64,000 nucleotides of DNA from Buxus sempervirens (GCA_947561395.2 OX387190.1:26654858-26718857); one strand, 5' to 3'; positions 53,398 to 63,528 are shown, numbered from the stretch's first letter. Made by a program: numbers and translations. The notes: generated from the letters alone by a model not told the origin.

Positions 53398-54374
53398 AGC
53401 TGCAAAAGTTGTTGTTGCCGCAAAAGATTAATCTGTGCTGGAGTATGCTGAGGGGATTGCCTAGCCATGTGGAGGAACTGCTGCTGCTGCTGTTGTTGTT
53501 GCTGTTGCTGCTGCAGAAACAATGACTGATCAGAATGTTGGGGTTCCATTTTGACTGGTGCAAGGTTCCTCAATGTCTGGATTTGTTGGGGCTCCAATTT
53601 CACCGAACCGAGATTGCGCAAGGACTGCAACTGTTGCTGTTGTTGTTGCCCATTTTGATCATTAGCCATCTGTGACTCCAACTTAACAGGGCCAGCACCG
53701 CTTAATCCACCCTCCGACTTCACAGGGGCAACAGTTAACCCACCCTCCAACTTAACAGGGCCAACACCGCTTAACACACCCTCCAACTTAACAGGACCAA
53801 CACCGCCTAAACCAGCTCGAATTGACTGATATTGTTGTTGTTGTTGTTGTTGCTGCTGGCTGTGAGGAATAGAGAACTGCTGCATAGACTGCTGACCATG
53901 ATGAAAACTCTGCTGCTCAAGTTGTTGAGACTGCTGTTGATCAAGCACCATCTGGTTGCCAGAAGGGTTTGGAAATTGCTGGCCATGAATATGACTAGAT
54001 GAACCCGCATTTGTCAGGTTTGATGATGCAAATGATGAAGATTGAGCATAACCCATGCTGTTGCCTACACCTGAAAGCGGATCTGACTCAGCTCCAGTGT
54101 CAATACCTCCTCTCTGGTGTCCCACGGAACCAGAAAGCCCAGAGTTCGACCCACCATTTCCAAAAGACTGATTGAGAAGAGAAGAAACATTGGGCATGTT
54201 ACCAAGAAAATTTATGTTATTGTAATGAGTACGCGGTGATGCTAGCGAAGAGAAAGTCGTCTGTGAAGGCATTTGACCCCCTTGAGTTCCCAAGATGCCA
54301 GAATTTGATCTCAAGAGTGAAGGTGGAACAGAATGGGTGCCGCCAACCGGAGTTGAAGGCCCAGATGGCACCAT
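39195..54374 (-). CDS. SEU: SEUSS transcriptional corepressor (LIM-binding-like, Ldb1/SEU family)
   Basis: SEUSS is a nuclear adaptor that pairs with LEUNIG and with MADS proteins to repress AGAMOUS and other targets in floral and ovule development. Nine coding exons (54374-53202, 53116-52997, 52229-52181, 51943-51729, 51623-51555, 51355-51258, 48530-48437, 43869-43800, 40174-39195) join in phase to 955 aa; Arabidopsis has 877 as I recall. The start MVPSGPSTPVGG matches the family, so the ATG at 54374 is chosen over an in-frame one at 54434. The N-terminus is Gln-rich with several poly-Q runs. The conserved core runs from VYEPGMGARRLTQYM through DNNIEFWRKFVAEYFAP and DVWHCEICNRKPGRGF to ISEVVNSMKDLIDYS (about 370-630) and forms the Ldb-like dimerisation domain. 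The Ser/Asn/Gln-rich tail ends GFNTLPFEWKSSP. All introns are GT-AG. No break was found. Confidence 0.95.
43617..43720 (-). mobile_element. L1-type LINE 3' tail in SEUSS intron 8
   Basis: On the reverse strand the sequence ends TCTCCTTATTACTGATCAGG followed by an A run (43617-43630 on the plus strand is T14). It shares this end with the copies at 49357 and 52977. Upstream it contains GTACACCCTTCGTGTACGC, a motif close to that in the other copies. The 5' limit is uncertain. Confidence 0.6.
45720..46310. repeat. Decayed repeat rich in GAAATTTCG motifs, SEUSS intron 7
   Basis: Both ends carry CGAAAC...AAAATTTCA...ATGGGAAA, as related direct copies (45737-45765 and 46258-46292), and the interior has repeated GCGAAATTT and its complement. 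It looks like a degenerate MITE or Mutator-like remnant. No target duplication or coding region was found. Confidence 0.4.
46381..46890. mobile_element. MITE, copy 2, inverted relative to copy 1
   Basis: It starts AAGGCATCACTTGGCATCA and ends TGAGAATGAATGCCAACCAA. Its interior GGAATCACCCCTAAACCCG, CATGACAAGATTAGACTTGT and CTCGTGCAAACTCATTTGAG are the reverse complements of copy 1 (9695-10158) with scattered changes. It lies in SEUSS intron 7. Confidence 0.7.
46891..47022. mobile_element. MITE, copy 3, end fragment abutting copy 2
   Basis: TAAGGCGTCATTTGGCATTC onward repeats the left end of copy 2 in the same direction for about 130 bp (including TTTTCCCCAAATGAG), then similarity is lost. It is either a truncated neighbour or one end of an outer element that copy 2 inserted into. 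Confidence 0.55.
49357..49440 (-). mobile_element. L1-type LINE 3' tail fragment, SEUSS intron 6
   Basis: The reverse strand reads TATACTTTGTACTGTTTTC, then a short AT-rich piece, and ends CCCCTTGATTACTGATCAAA. This parallels the tail of the copies at 43617 and 52977. No coding part remains. Confidence 0.5.
49566..50040 (-). mobile_element. 5'-truncated L1-type LINE, SEUSS intron 6
   Basis: From 50040 leftwards an open frame of 90 codons reads LVAHDIWNAVLLRFGVAWV, WALTPTAITWTLWWERNNRI and FSDRSR, the zf-RVT tail of plant L1 elements. The 3' region continues to a T18 run on the plus strand (49566-49583), which is the poly-A tail. The coding tail is uninterrupted but only a fragment, so it cannot move by itself. 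Confidence 0.75.
52560..52977 (+). mobile_element. 5'-truncated L1-type LINE beside a SEUSS splice donor
   Basis: The plus-strand frame near 52645-52700 reads ISWVLWSESNHRIFKNLE, an L1 zf-RVT tail, and runs with stops to a typical 3' end (TGTACTATGTAGAC, then ATCGATCAGG and an A run at 52970-52977). A GA repeat follows to 52993. The SEUSS donor of exon 2 is at 52996, so the insertion end is 19 bases from it. The left limit is approximate. Confidence 0.65.
53354..53513 (-). repeat. SEU: Two CAG/CAA repeat tracts coding poly-glutamine in SEUSS
   Basis: Pure and near-pure CTG runs on the plus strand (about 53358-53400, and with CTG/TTG mixing at about 53480-53513) encode runs of 12-15 Gln. Another mixed CAA/CAG run is near 53832-53855. 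The antisense reading gives poly-Leu open frames, which are artefacts. Confidence 0.85.
53676..53820 (-). repeat. SEU: Tandem GPVKLEGGLS repeat in SEUSS exon 1
   Basis: Four tandem units of 11-12 codons on the minus strand encode VGPVKLEGVLSG, VGPVKLEGGLT, VAPVKSEGGLSG and AGPVKLESQ. The Arabidopsis protein, as I remember it, has a single GVGPVKMEPG at this place. The DNA units are very alike (AACTTAACAGGGCCAACACC on the plus strand), so the expansion looks fairly recent. Confidence 0.85.
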
Positions 54375-54399
54375 TTTCTTTTCCCTGTTTTTTTCCTGG

Positions 54400-55640
54400 C
54401 TGGAAGCGCAAGGTAAAACTATTTTCCAAGGCACAAAGATTGTCTAATATTGCATGAATAACGCACTCAGCGCCAAAATATTTCAACAAAACCAATATCT
54501 AAACGAAAAAGCGTGGAAACCTCTCCATCTGGCTCAATCCAGCAGGCATATCGCGATGACACCAGAACTCAAGACCATACAAGTCCCATCATTCACCGGT
54601 AATAACGAAGAAGCTCTCCTTCTGAGCAAACACTGATGAGTGTCACTGAATACAGGAGTAGGAACAAGGAAAAGCAAAACCAGGCACCAAGCTTTGCTTA
54701 TGAACATCCTAGAATTCCACTAATACCGCAGAAATAATAATCTTCAGCAAGCGATTTGACGAATCTATGTTTAAATTTACGGATACTCAGATCAATTGAA
54801 ACTTGTAACATCCTACAACGCTCCGAGAAATTACCAAACAATCAAACTTTCACTATCAAATGTAGCATCAAATAACCTCAATCTTCACGGCATTCTCTAC
54901 AACCTCTTTAAAAGCATTCAAAACTCAGGGAAAAAGAAAAACACTATAACTGATCGTTAAAAGTCATTTCTACCAACCTTCAAACAAATCCAAACCCCCA
55001 ACCTTACAAACTCAGTTCACACCACAAAAAGGAATCCAAGCTCAAAATGCAATTTTTGTATCTCACTACCAAAAGAACAACAAAATCCAGAAACCGTCAC
55101 TTAAAACCACAAGATTGTAAGGATAAAAACACTGTAACTGTCACCCCGAGTACTCACAACATCAAAGAACTCATCGATCGGACCCTAATTCATGAAATCC
55201 GAGGTGAAATTAATGATCCATAGCTTCAAACGAGTGCAATTTCTCACGCAAGCCAGAGAAGAAAATCTGAAAAATCCTTAACAAACGAGTCGTAGAAAGG
55301 ACTTACCCGAGTTGGAATTCAGCAGTAGACAGTCTACGAAACTCCCAAGTATTTCGATTGAAAGCAATAGAAAGTATAGTATGAATGAAAACCCTAAACG
55401 AAAACAAAACCGGAAAGTTCGCCCACCACTCCTATATTGTTTCTTCAGTCGCTTTGAAGATTTTATTCTTCCCTTTCTTAGGGTTTTTCTTCTGTTCTTC
55501 CGTTCTGTATCTATCTCTGCCAGTCTCAGAGTCTCTATCTTCCGTCTCTTCTGTTCTCTGCCGGAGAGAAGAGAGAGGAGAGAGAATGAGTCCTTGCGGA
55601 CGTCAAAATTTCTTTCAATCCGATTGAGTTTGCCTCATTC
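54400..55640 (-). promoter_or_regulatory. SEU: SEUSS 5' untranslated exon and leader intron
   Basis: On the reverse strand a strong donor, TCGG/GTAAGT, lies at 55306 and an acceptor, CGCTTCCAG, ends at 54400, 26 bases upstream of the start codon. That defines a probable 907-bp intron (54400-55306). The exon before it (55307 to about 55640) is purine-rich on the minus strand, with GAGAGA/GAAGA patches common in plant leaders. The transcription start is not determined. Confidence 0.5.
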
Positions 55641-57511
55641 CGCCTTTACCATCTTCTCAAATAAGTCAAATCTTCTTCTTCTCACGGCTCCATGTCATGT
55701 CCATGTTCATGTCCCTCATCATCATACGCGCATGTATGCTGATCATGCGACGACATCTGACCGCCTTCGTGATAATCCGAAAGTTTCATCAATTAACAAA
55801 ATGACCTCTTTCGACTCAATAATTTCAATATAACCACTGATACAACTGGAAGAAGGGAAGAGAACGATTCCGGTTAAAACCGATAAACCCAAACCGAACC
55901 AGGCCTACCACGGATTTTTGATAGGTTTTTAGTTGTTAAAAGGTTCAATTTCGAAGGTATCTATATATCTATATCTATACTATATTTAATGCTAGAAGGT
56001 CCTTTGAGAAGCTTGACAAGATCTATGCATGAGTTCCTAAAAAGCCCATACATTAAGTTGTTAATGTTTCATAAATATAGGGTTTCAAGAGTCATAACTA
56101 TGCCTCTTCTTTCAAAACCCATGTAGTTTTATAAACGTTCCCTTTCTCTGCATGCACCCCTGCTAGTTTATATAAAATCGATTCAGTCTTTGTGTTCGTT
56201 TTGATTTTAAGGTCAAACCAAACCAACGAAATATAGAACTAAACATTTTTAATTCATAGCACCTATTAGGGATGGTTCAATTTACCAGTTAAAAATGATA
56301 AAACGAACCGAGTCAAATCTTAGGGTCAGCGTTATGTTCATAGTAATTAATTTTGGTTTAGTTTTGGTTTTATTCTAAAACACTGATTTGATTTCGTTCG
56401 ATTTCGGTTTGTATTATAGATGTGCCGATCGTATTGCCCCAGATATTGTCATTGAGGAGGCATCATCTTCCACACTCTAAAGTAAAAGAGCAAGAAATCC
56501 TGTGGTCTAACTGAAAAAATCTTTTCAAAATTAATTTTAAAAAAATTAAAATTATTTTTTTTTAAATTAATAAATTTTGTTTTTTCCTGTGGTATAAATA
56601 GAGGCTCCACAAGCTGTGAACCATGAAGCATGAGTTCCACTCTGGAAAGCATAGCTCAAGTCATGAATTTTGACCATTTTATTGGCTCTTCTTTGCCTAA
56701 GTTTGAATTAGAATTCAAAACAGACGGCCATAGAAGATTGCCTAGAGAAAAAACCTTTCAAAACCTGCAATCAAAGAGAGCAATTGAATGACTTTTGACC
56801 ATTTGATTGGCTCTTCTTTGCCTAAGTTCTTCAATATGATACAGGATTAGTTAGATGTTTAGCAAGATAATGGTCTAATTACCTAACTAACTTGATATTT
56901 GACACACTTGATCTCTTACATTAGATCAATCAAATAATGATGAGCCCTGATGCTTCAAAAAAAAACAAGATAAAATTGCCCAAATTTGTGCCCAAGATCT
57001 ATAGTGATGGTTAAATTAAACCCCAGAGACTGGAATGTGCCATAAATACTTTTGTAAGAATCCTCAAGCAATAAACAAGTTTTTTCCTATGTTAAATCTG
57101 CCAAAAATCAACATGATCTTATACCACAAATCTAAAAGTAATCCCAATTGGAATCCTATGATTAGAGCAAAAGTTATTTTCGTTATAAGGTTGATTTTGG
57201 AATCAGATTCTTCAAACATCTCCAAAATCTGATTCAGAATATAATTCCAAATCCCAACCAAATTTAAATCTAACCACGCAATCAAGAATTTTCAGAATTT
57301 AAGATAAATCCTCTGCATCATATCCTAAATGAATACGTTTATTCGGTCATCAGTTACCTTCAGACACTGATGTTCACGCTTAACGGTTAATACAAATTCA
57401 AAGCCAGGCATTTCTTGCTTTGATTTTTTGGTGCTTCTTTTGACTTTTCCAATTGTCTTTCTACGATGGAAAGGCCACGCTACTGCCAAACCAAATTTAG
57501 AAGATTATATT
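55641..57511. other. Intergenic region upstream of SEUSS; no gene
   Basis: The SEUSS promoter must lie in the first part. AACCGAACC/CGGTTT-rich stretches at 55870-55910 and 56270-56420 look like decayed hAT subterminal sequence. A direct repeat, TTTTGACCATTT(T/G)ATTGGC followed by TCTTCTTTGCCTAAG, occurs at about 56669 and 56791. No coding sequence is supported. Confidence 0.5.
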
Positions 57512-58226
57512 TAGAGGTGGCAATTGTGACCCGTGACCCGCCAACCCGCCCGAACCCGCCCGGTCTTAAGCGGGTTAGGGTTGACTGTTTCAATAAACGG
57601 GTTGGGTTAGGGTCATGGATTCTCAACCCGATCATAAACGGGTTGGGTTAGGGTTTGACCCCTCAACCCGAAATGACCCGATTACAACCCGTTTATTTTT
57701 TTGTATAATAAAAGTTTGGAAAATTATAATAACAATACTTGTGATTATTTAATCTTTCTTCTTTTAATATAAATAATCACAAAGGATGAAGTGAAGAAAG
57801 ACTTTTTACGTATAAATATTTCGAATTTCTTAGCCTCTAATAATATAAATTGACGCATTGATGACAAGTAAAGTCTTTTAAAACTTTATTAGTATGTTTT
57901 AATTCTTTTCTTCATGTTATTTTAGTTATATTTTAATGATTGTTATGTTATTATGCTTGTTAGGTGTCCTTTAATATTAAAATGAATTAAAAAATAGAAT
58001 TTTTATATACTTTGATATTAGAATGAATTAAAATTTTTAATTTTTAGTAGTAATTTAAATTATTTAAACGGGTTGACGGGTTGAAGCGGGTTAGAGCGGG
58101 TTGGGTTAGGGTTGGGATATTCCAACCCGTTTATTAAACGGGCGGGTTCGGGTTGAGCCTTGGCTCGTTAACCCCATACATCAACCCGACCCGAACCCGC
58201 CCGAACCCGACCCATTGCCACCTCTA
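57512..58226. mobile_element. hAT-type MITE with perfect 8-bp target duplication
   Basis: A 715-bp element. The left end is TAGAGGTGGCAATTGTGACC; the reverse strand from the right end reads TAGAGGTGGCAATGGGTCGG. ATTATATT flanks it exactly on both sides (57504-57511 and 58227-58234). Subterminal regions are rich in AACCCG/CGGGTT motifs, and the centre is AT-rich. No coding capacity, so it depends on an autonomous hAT. Confidence 0.93.
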
Positions 58227-58260
58227 ATTATATTCGTTCAAGTTGGTGTGAACTATGAAG

Positions 58261-59041
58261 TAGGGTACAACTTGGGTCGATTTGGTCTGAGTTGGCCTCA
58301 ATCCAGGACCAAACCAAGTTTCTGAATGGGAACCCAAAATTGAACCAAACCGATCTTGAACCCAGTTTTCTTGACCCGAAAATCTAACCGAAATTGAAAT
58401 TAAAAACCGCAAGCCAAATTGAACTTAATCGACGCCGAATTCAGAATTTTGGGTCGGTTTGGTTGGGGTTTGGCCAATTTAAAAGAATTTTTTTCGAAAT
58501 TTTAAATTAAAACGGAATCTTAACTTCAAGTCATAAACAAAAAATTGCTATATATTTCAAAATTTCAAATTGTGTTTTACATATATGCAATATCCAAAAT
58601 ACACAACCGAAATGCTTCATTTGTAACTTCTTTTATGAAGAGTTTGTTCTTGAGAATCTTGACCGCTTTAGGACTTATGGAAAACCCAAAATTTTAAACA
58701 AAAGCAAAAGTTAGGAGTAAAGGTGTATAGTGTATAGATAATGATTAGGTATGCATACATAAAAGTATGTATATTATATATAGTATATTGTATACAATAT
58801 ATATATGCTATATTGTATCATTCGATTCGGTTTAGAAATATTATAAATATGGTTCGGATTTTGGTTAAGTTCAAAATGTTATGAATATGGTTTGGTTTAA
58901 CTAATGATTCAACCCAAAACTTAACCGAACTAATTTGGTTTTTAAACATTTGAATCGAATATGGTCAAAACCCAAAATTGAACCGGCCCAAAGTCAATTT
59001 GGATCGGTTCGGTTTCTGGTTTACCTAACTCAAGTTGCACC
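58261..59041. mobile_element. Probable hAT-type MITE, older
   Basis: The left end TAGGGTACAACTTGGGTC and the reverse-strand right end CAGGGTGCAACTTGAGTT pair as an inverted repeat. The interior has the GGTTTGG/CCAAACC subterminal richness seen in other hAT MITEs here. The flanking 8 bp do not match, so the ends have decayed or are misplaced. Confidence 0.55.
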
Positions 59042-59043
59042 CT

Positions 59044-59264
59044 GGGTGAAAATGACATCATCTATTGCAAGGTCTCACCACAAACCCTATAGCCTGCATT
59101 AGATGTTGTAATGATCTCTGTGTTTCACATTTTTCAAGGTGAAACAATGTGAAAACACTTTTCATATTGAAAAATAGAGACCGCCAAATGCTGCAAGTGG
59201 CAACATCTAACAAAAGTAGTAGGGTTTATGGAACAAACCCTGTAACAGACGATTTTCAAACCCC
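59044..59264. mobile_element. Foldback MITE, relative of the thioredoxin-intron copy
   Basis: The left end is GGGTGAAAATGACATCATCT and the reverse-strand right end is GGGGTTTGAAAATCGTCTGT. Inside are TTTCACATTTTTCAAGGTG, CTTTTCATATTGAAAAATAG and a palindrome-like AAATGCTGCAAGTGGCAACA, arranged as in 37595-37795. Another GAGATGCTTCCATGTGCAGC palindrome lies just outside at about 59350. Confidence 0.45.
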
Positions 59265-59710
59265 TAATGTAAATTATCAATAATGGGCTTGCCAATAGAC
59301 GATGAAATCACATGCATTGTTTGTGTGATTTGATTACTGCTCTTAGCGTGAGATGCTTCCATGTGCAGCATCTTACTAGTAGTGTTTTTCCCAAATAAAT
59401 CCCACGTGAAACATTTACAACACTTACAAAAACACACAGTCCATGAGATGTTGCCCCACTTGGCATCATCCCACGCCAAGCATTAGCCGTTTGAAGAATG
59501 GCCACTGATTTTGGGTAGCCTTGAGTAAGATATTACAATGGGAAGAAGGTCAACGTCTCAATGATCAACGCGGCCCATACCGGCAAGTCAACTTTGGTTA
59601 TTCCAACGTAATCAGGTAAAGTTAGTTATTCTAACAAACCGTTTTGACGTTTTATTTTGAACGACCTAAGTTCCGTCTTGAAAGGACTGCCGACCTAAGA
59701 TTTTTCTAAT

Positions 59711-60512
59711 CGGGAAAATTGATTTTCAGTGACACTTTTTGAAAGAATCCAGATTCAGTCATTTAAGTCTTGATAATTAGAAATTAGTGATATTTTTTAA
59801 AATAATTGAGAATGAGTGTCATTTTAATTGTTTCCAAAAATACCCTCAAAAGGCTTCTAAAAGATCGTTTGGTATGGCTTCTGGATGGTGGAATTCTAGA
59901 TTATAATTAGGATTTTAAAAATCAAGTTTGTCAATACTGATTGTTAAAATCGAAAATCATGTTCTGATACTTTGGATTTTATTAAAATCTCATCGCTTAA
60001 GTGGGACCCACCACCGTTAATAGCTCCTTAGTACTTGTATTCAAGTGGACCCACCACTTATAATTACCAAAATTTTTAGAAATCTATTAAAAGTGGGTTG
60101 TGGTTTTTAGGCAAATTTTAACATCTGATTTTAAAATCTAACTTTCAAAAACCCCAAAATCCAGAAACCTTATCAGGCAACACTTTAAAATTGTTTACAA
60201 GTCTATTAAAAGTTGGTATTCGTGTTCAAGTGGACCCACCACTTATAATTACCTAAATTTTTAGAAATCTATTAAAAGCAGGTTGTGGTTTTTAGACAAT
60301 TTTTAACATCTGATTTTAAAATCTAACTTTCAAAAACCCCAAAATCCAGAAACCAGAAAACCTACCAGGCGACACTTTAAAATTGTTTACAAACATTAAA
60401 ACACGTTCATTCTCAACTATTTTTAAAAGAATAACTAATTTCCAATTACCAAGAATTAGGTGACTAAATCTGGATTATGTTTAAAAAGCATCACTAAAAC
60501 CCAATTCACCCC
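59711..60512. mobile_element. Long-TIR foldback MITE (Mutator-like?) with a second MITE nested inside
   Basis: The left arm (59711 to about 59840) and right arm (about 60385-60512) are inverted copies over about 125 bp, including TCCAGATT(C/T)AGTCA and ATTGAGAATGA-like blocks. TTCTAAT flanks both ends flush (59704-59710 and 60513-60519). Between the arms, about 59865-60375 looks like another MITE (TTTGGTATGGCTTCTGG on the left, CCAGAAAACCTACCAGG on the right). Part of it is duplicated with a 185-bp period: TCAAGTGGACCCACCACTTA at 60041 and 60226. Confidence 0.65.
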
Positions 60513-61130
60513 TTCTAATTTTATACTATTTTTGTACGACTCACATCAGCTTTAGAGGTTCAATGTTCTCCACTAGTGGTTTCTATATTTTGAGAGAGAT
60601 GTTGTTACATAGAGTATTTATTGTTGAAAAAACACCAAATATCAAATGTTTTATACCAATTGTTGAATGCTTCCAGGTGACAACATCAATCTCAAAATGT
60701 AGCAACAACACAAGGACTGCCTTAAAAAAGGCAAAATGGATGTCATCCTATTTGTGCCATGTGAATAGCATGGGGCTATTCCTTGTTTGACATACATGTT
60801 GACACTTTTATGTATTTTCTTTCCAAATTTTTTGTTTTTGTTTTTTACATTTTAGGGTTTTTTGAGGTTTTCTTATAGAAGGGCACAACAAGACAGTTTT
60901 TTACCCTCAATATTTGTGAAGATAAGCAAATGACTTTGTCTTAATCAAACACTTATTTGGAAATGAATTAAATTAGACATTAAGTTTCACTTTTATTACC
61001 ATAATTCAAAGATATTTTTTTTATTTCACTAACTCATATTTGAATACAATAAAAAATTATATAATAAATCATGCACCTTGAAATTTTTTGCTATATTTTC
61101 TAAAGGAAAGGGAAAGATTAAAAAGGAATT
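60513..61130. other. Intergenic, AT-rich; no gene
   Basis: A short open frame from 60563 has no recognisable similarity and contains the ATGTTG.../...CAACAT motifs of the foldback elements. Nothing else is assigned. Confidence 0.5.
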
Positions 61131-61134
61131 CGAT

Positions 61135-61345
61135 ATGTAAGGTTTGGGGCTTGAGGGTGTGCTCCCTCCAAGGTCTCAGGTTTAAAACCTCTTAAGTGCT
61201 ATCAATACTTTGGGGCTACCTACATAAGGTCTATGGGCCTTAGACTTAACAGGTCCAGCCATGTGGGTTGCAGGGTCTTACATGTGCCCTCAGGGATTAG
61301 TCGGTTGAGTGTAAGCGAGCTTAGATACCCTGAGTTCCAAAAAAA
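61135..61345 (+). mobile_element. SINE-like element (tRNA-derived)
   Basis: AAGGTCTCAGGTTTAAAACC resembles a decayed tRNA B box (GGTTCGAANCC). Downstream, CAGGGATTAGTCGGTTGAGT followed by TAAGCGAGCTTAGATACCC matches the 3' region I recall from plant SINEs (GGATTAGTCG...AAGC...GGACACC), and an A run starts near 61328. The A box and target duplication were not located. Confidence 0.5.
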
Positions 61346-61577
61346 AATTTTTTTTTTTATATATAAGGTTATTATTTGATAGCAAAGAAAAAATTTTTTT
61401 TTTTGAATTTGCGAAATAAGATCAATATTAGGCAGCCAACAATAAAAAAAAATCATAATTAAGGTCTCTAAGAATTAGAATTGATATTTCTATTGGAAAA
61501 TATTTTCAATATTCGTGAAGAGATTTATGCAATTTAGATTGCTCAAAATGGGTATTTTAGATTTGTTAGTATTAATC

Positions 61578-61746
61578 ATAAATATTTGTACTATTAGTAA
61601 AGAGAAAAAAGGAAATATTCCTTTGAGATTTTTTATAAATATCTATACTGTTAGTAAAAAGAAGAGAAGGAATATTCTTTTGAGATTATTCATAAATATC
61701 TATACTATTAGTAAAGAGAAGAGGAGGAATATTCCTTTGAGATTCT
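61578..61746 (+). repeat. Three tandem copies of a 57-bp unit
   Basis: Units start at 61578, 61635 and 61692. Each reads ATAAATATYTRTACTRTTAG and then TAAAGAGAA...GGAATATTCCTTTGAGATT, with few changes. Because 57 is divisible by three, one frame stays open; the resulting repetitive peptide is not evidence for a gene. Confidence 0.85.
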
Positions 61747-63528
61747 ACCCCCTCCCTTTTTCTTTTCTTAACATTGTCATCTCCAAATAAAACAATCCCC
61801 CACTATATCATTACTGTCATTTCCACATTCAAATTTAAACACGTTGTAACTACCTATTTAGACTAGCATGATATATATTAGAATGAGCTGTTTATCTAAA
61901 TGAGCCTCACAAATTTGCTATAAGCGTAACGCATGCAGTCAAAATGTGAATCCAAGTGACAGAGAATCTAAACATAGATTCCAATTGCGATGAACTGTTT
62001 TTAAGATGACGGTTATGCCCTCGCTCTTGCTCTTCAAATACGCAAACCCATCCACGCGGGTGGTCCAGACAGTGGATATCAAAACTTGAGGGGTTGTATA
62101 CTATATAACAAGCCGCATAATAGACAATGCTGCGTTGCCTACCATCAGATGCCGCCATCAGCATTATCAGAACCAAAGTCTCAAAAAAACCGAACCCTGT
62201 GGTCTACTTCGTATTGGTCTGGTTTAGTACGGCTTGATTTCACTACATCGTATGTCTGGCTTAGTACGGGTTGGCTTTCACCACATTATATTGCTTTAAG
62301 TTTGGTTTATAACAAAATTCTATCACATTCGAGCTTTATATGTCTGATCAATCATATAGTCGGTTCAACCAGCAAGTCCGGTCTGTTTCTTAAGCGCTTA
62401 TCAGAACGGTTCGATTGTTGGGGTTGGTCAGGATCTGATCATCATATATGGATCAATAGTAGTGGTTGAAAAGTGAAACGCCTGTCATGCTACGGGCCCA
62501 CCAAGCAATCCTGAAATCAATTATCTTCTTGACCTCTGGTTTCTCTTTCAACAAATTCAAAGAGAAAAAAAAAAAAAAAACCAAAAGATAAGTTTTGTTT
62601 CTTTTGTATCATCCTGAGATAGTGACAAATGGGATTTTGCCAAGTGGAGAAAAAAATAAATCACTTATAAAAAGATTATTTTAATATTTATTATTGGGAC
62701 CAGGTTGTGGTTAGAAAAGTTCTAGACTTGGAAACTGGGTGAGACACAAAGAAGGTAAAGTCGGGGGTGCTACGCATGAGAAAATGAGTTCGGGTATAAA
62801 TATACAATTAATTTATATGGAAATGTCAAAATTTATGCTTGTTGCTATTTTGTCTCTATGTCAAAAATTATGCTCGTTGCTATTTTGTCTCTATTAGGAA
62901 TTTGCTCAAATAGAAACTACACTCTTTGTACTCTTTTTATGGTACTATCCATGATTTGATCCTTTTCATCATAGTGTTTGAATTAGCGACAAGATTGTGA
63001 ACCTAAGAGATATTTTTACCTATTTGTTTAACTTTTGGCAAAAGGATATAAGAGGGTTTGACATTTACAATATTTCTCTCTCACATCCATACATTCATCT
63101 TGAGCGAGATGCTATTATACGGAGCATTTAATAGTTATTAGGGTATTGCATGCGCTATGTGCATAACAATATCCTTATTTCCAAATATTTTTGTAGGGCC
63201 CACTTAAAAAAAATCCAACCATATGGTTTCATTTGGTTAGTTATGCTTATGTGGCATAATAAATCTATAAAATAAGAAAAAACTGAAGTACAATGAGCAT
63301 AAATTATCATGTCAAAATCTTGACAATTCCCTTTATATATTAACTATAGATGAGTTTTTTCTTGCTATTGTATAACTGTAAGACTATTTCTCCCTAGTTT
63401 TTTTAAATAGATTATTATGTAATACGCTGTGAAATTGTTTTAGATACCCAACTACCATATGTTCTTACTATATGGTCCTTTTCCACAGCTTAATATCGAC
63501 TTATCTATATTTCCTAGTGCGTACATAC
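61747..63528. other. Intergenic; no gene supported
   Basis: Open frames around 61907-62469 on both strands have no recognisable domains and overlap repetitive phrases such as GTCTGGTTTAGTACGG and GTCTGGCTTAGTACGGG. A 35-36-bp direct tandem repeat (GTCAAAATTTATGCTTGTTG / GTCAAAAATTATGCTCGTTG) lies at 62825-62895. Confidence 0.5.

Noticed and set aside
53334-53525. Plus-strand poly-Leu open frame in the SEUSS region
   Set aside because: It is the antisense of the CAG repeats that encode poly-Gln in SEUSS.
55312-55833. Plus-strand open frame of 173 codons
   Set aside because: Lies antisense over the SEUSS untranslated first exon and promoter; pyrimidine-rich, with no domain similarity.
61515-61790. 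Repetitive Lys/Ile-rich open frame
   Set aside because: Explained by three copies of a 57-bp tandem unit, whose length keeps the frame open.
61907-62176. Minus-strand open frame of 89 codons
   Set aside because: No similarity that I recognise and no conserved neighbour exons.
62086-62469. Open frame of 127 codons near the window end
   Set aside because: Covers internally repetitive sequence, has no recognisable domain, and no splice or family support.
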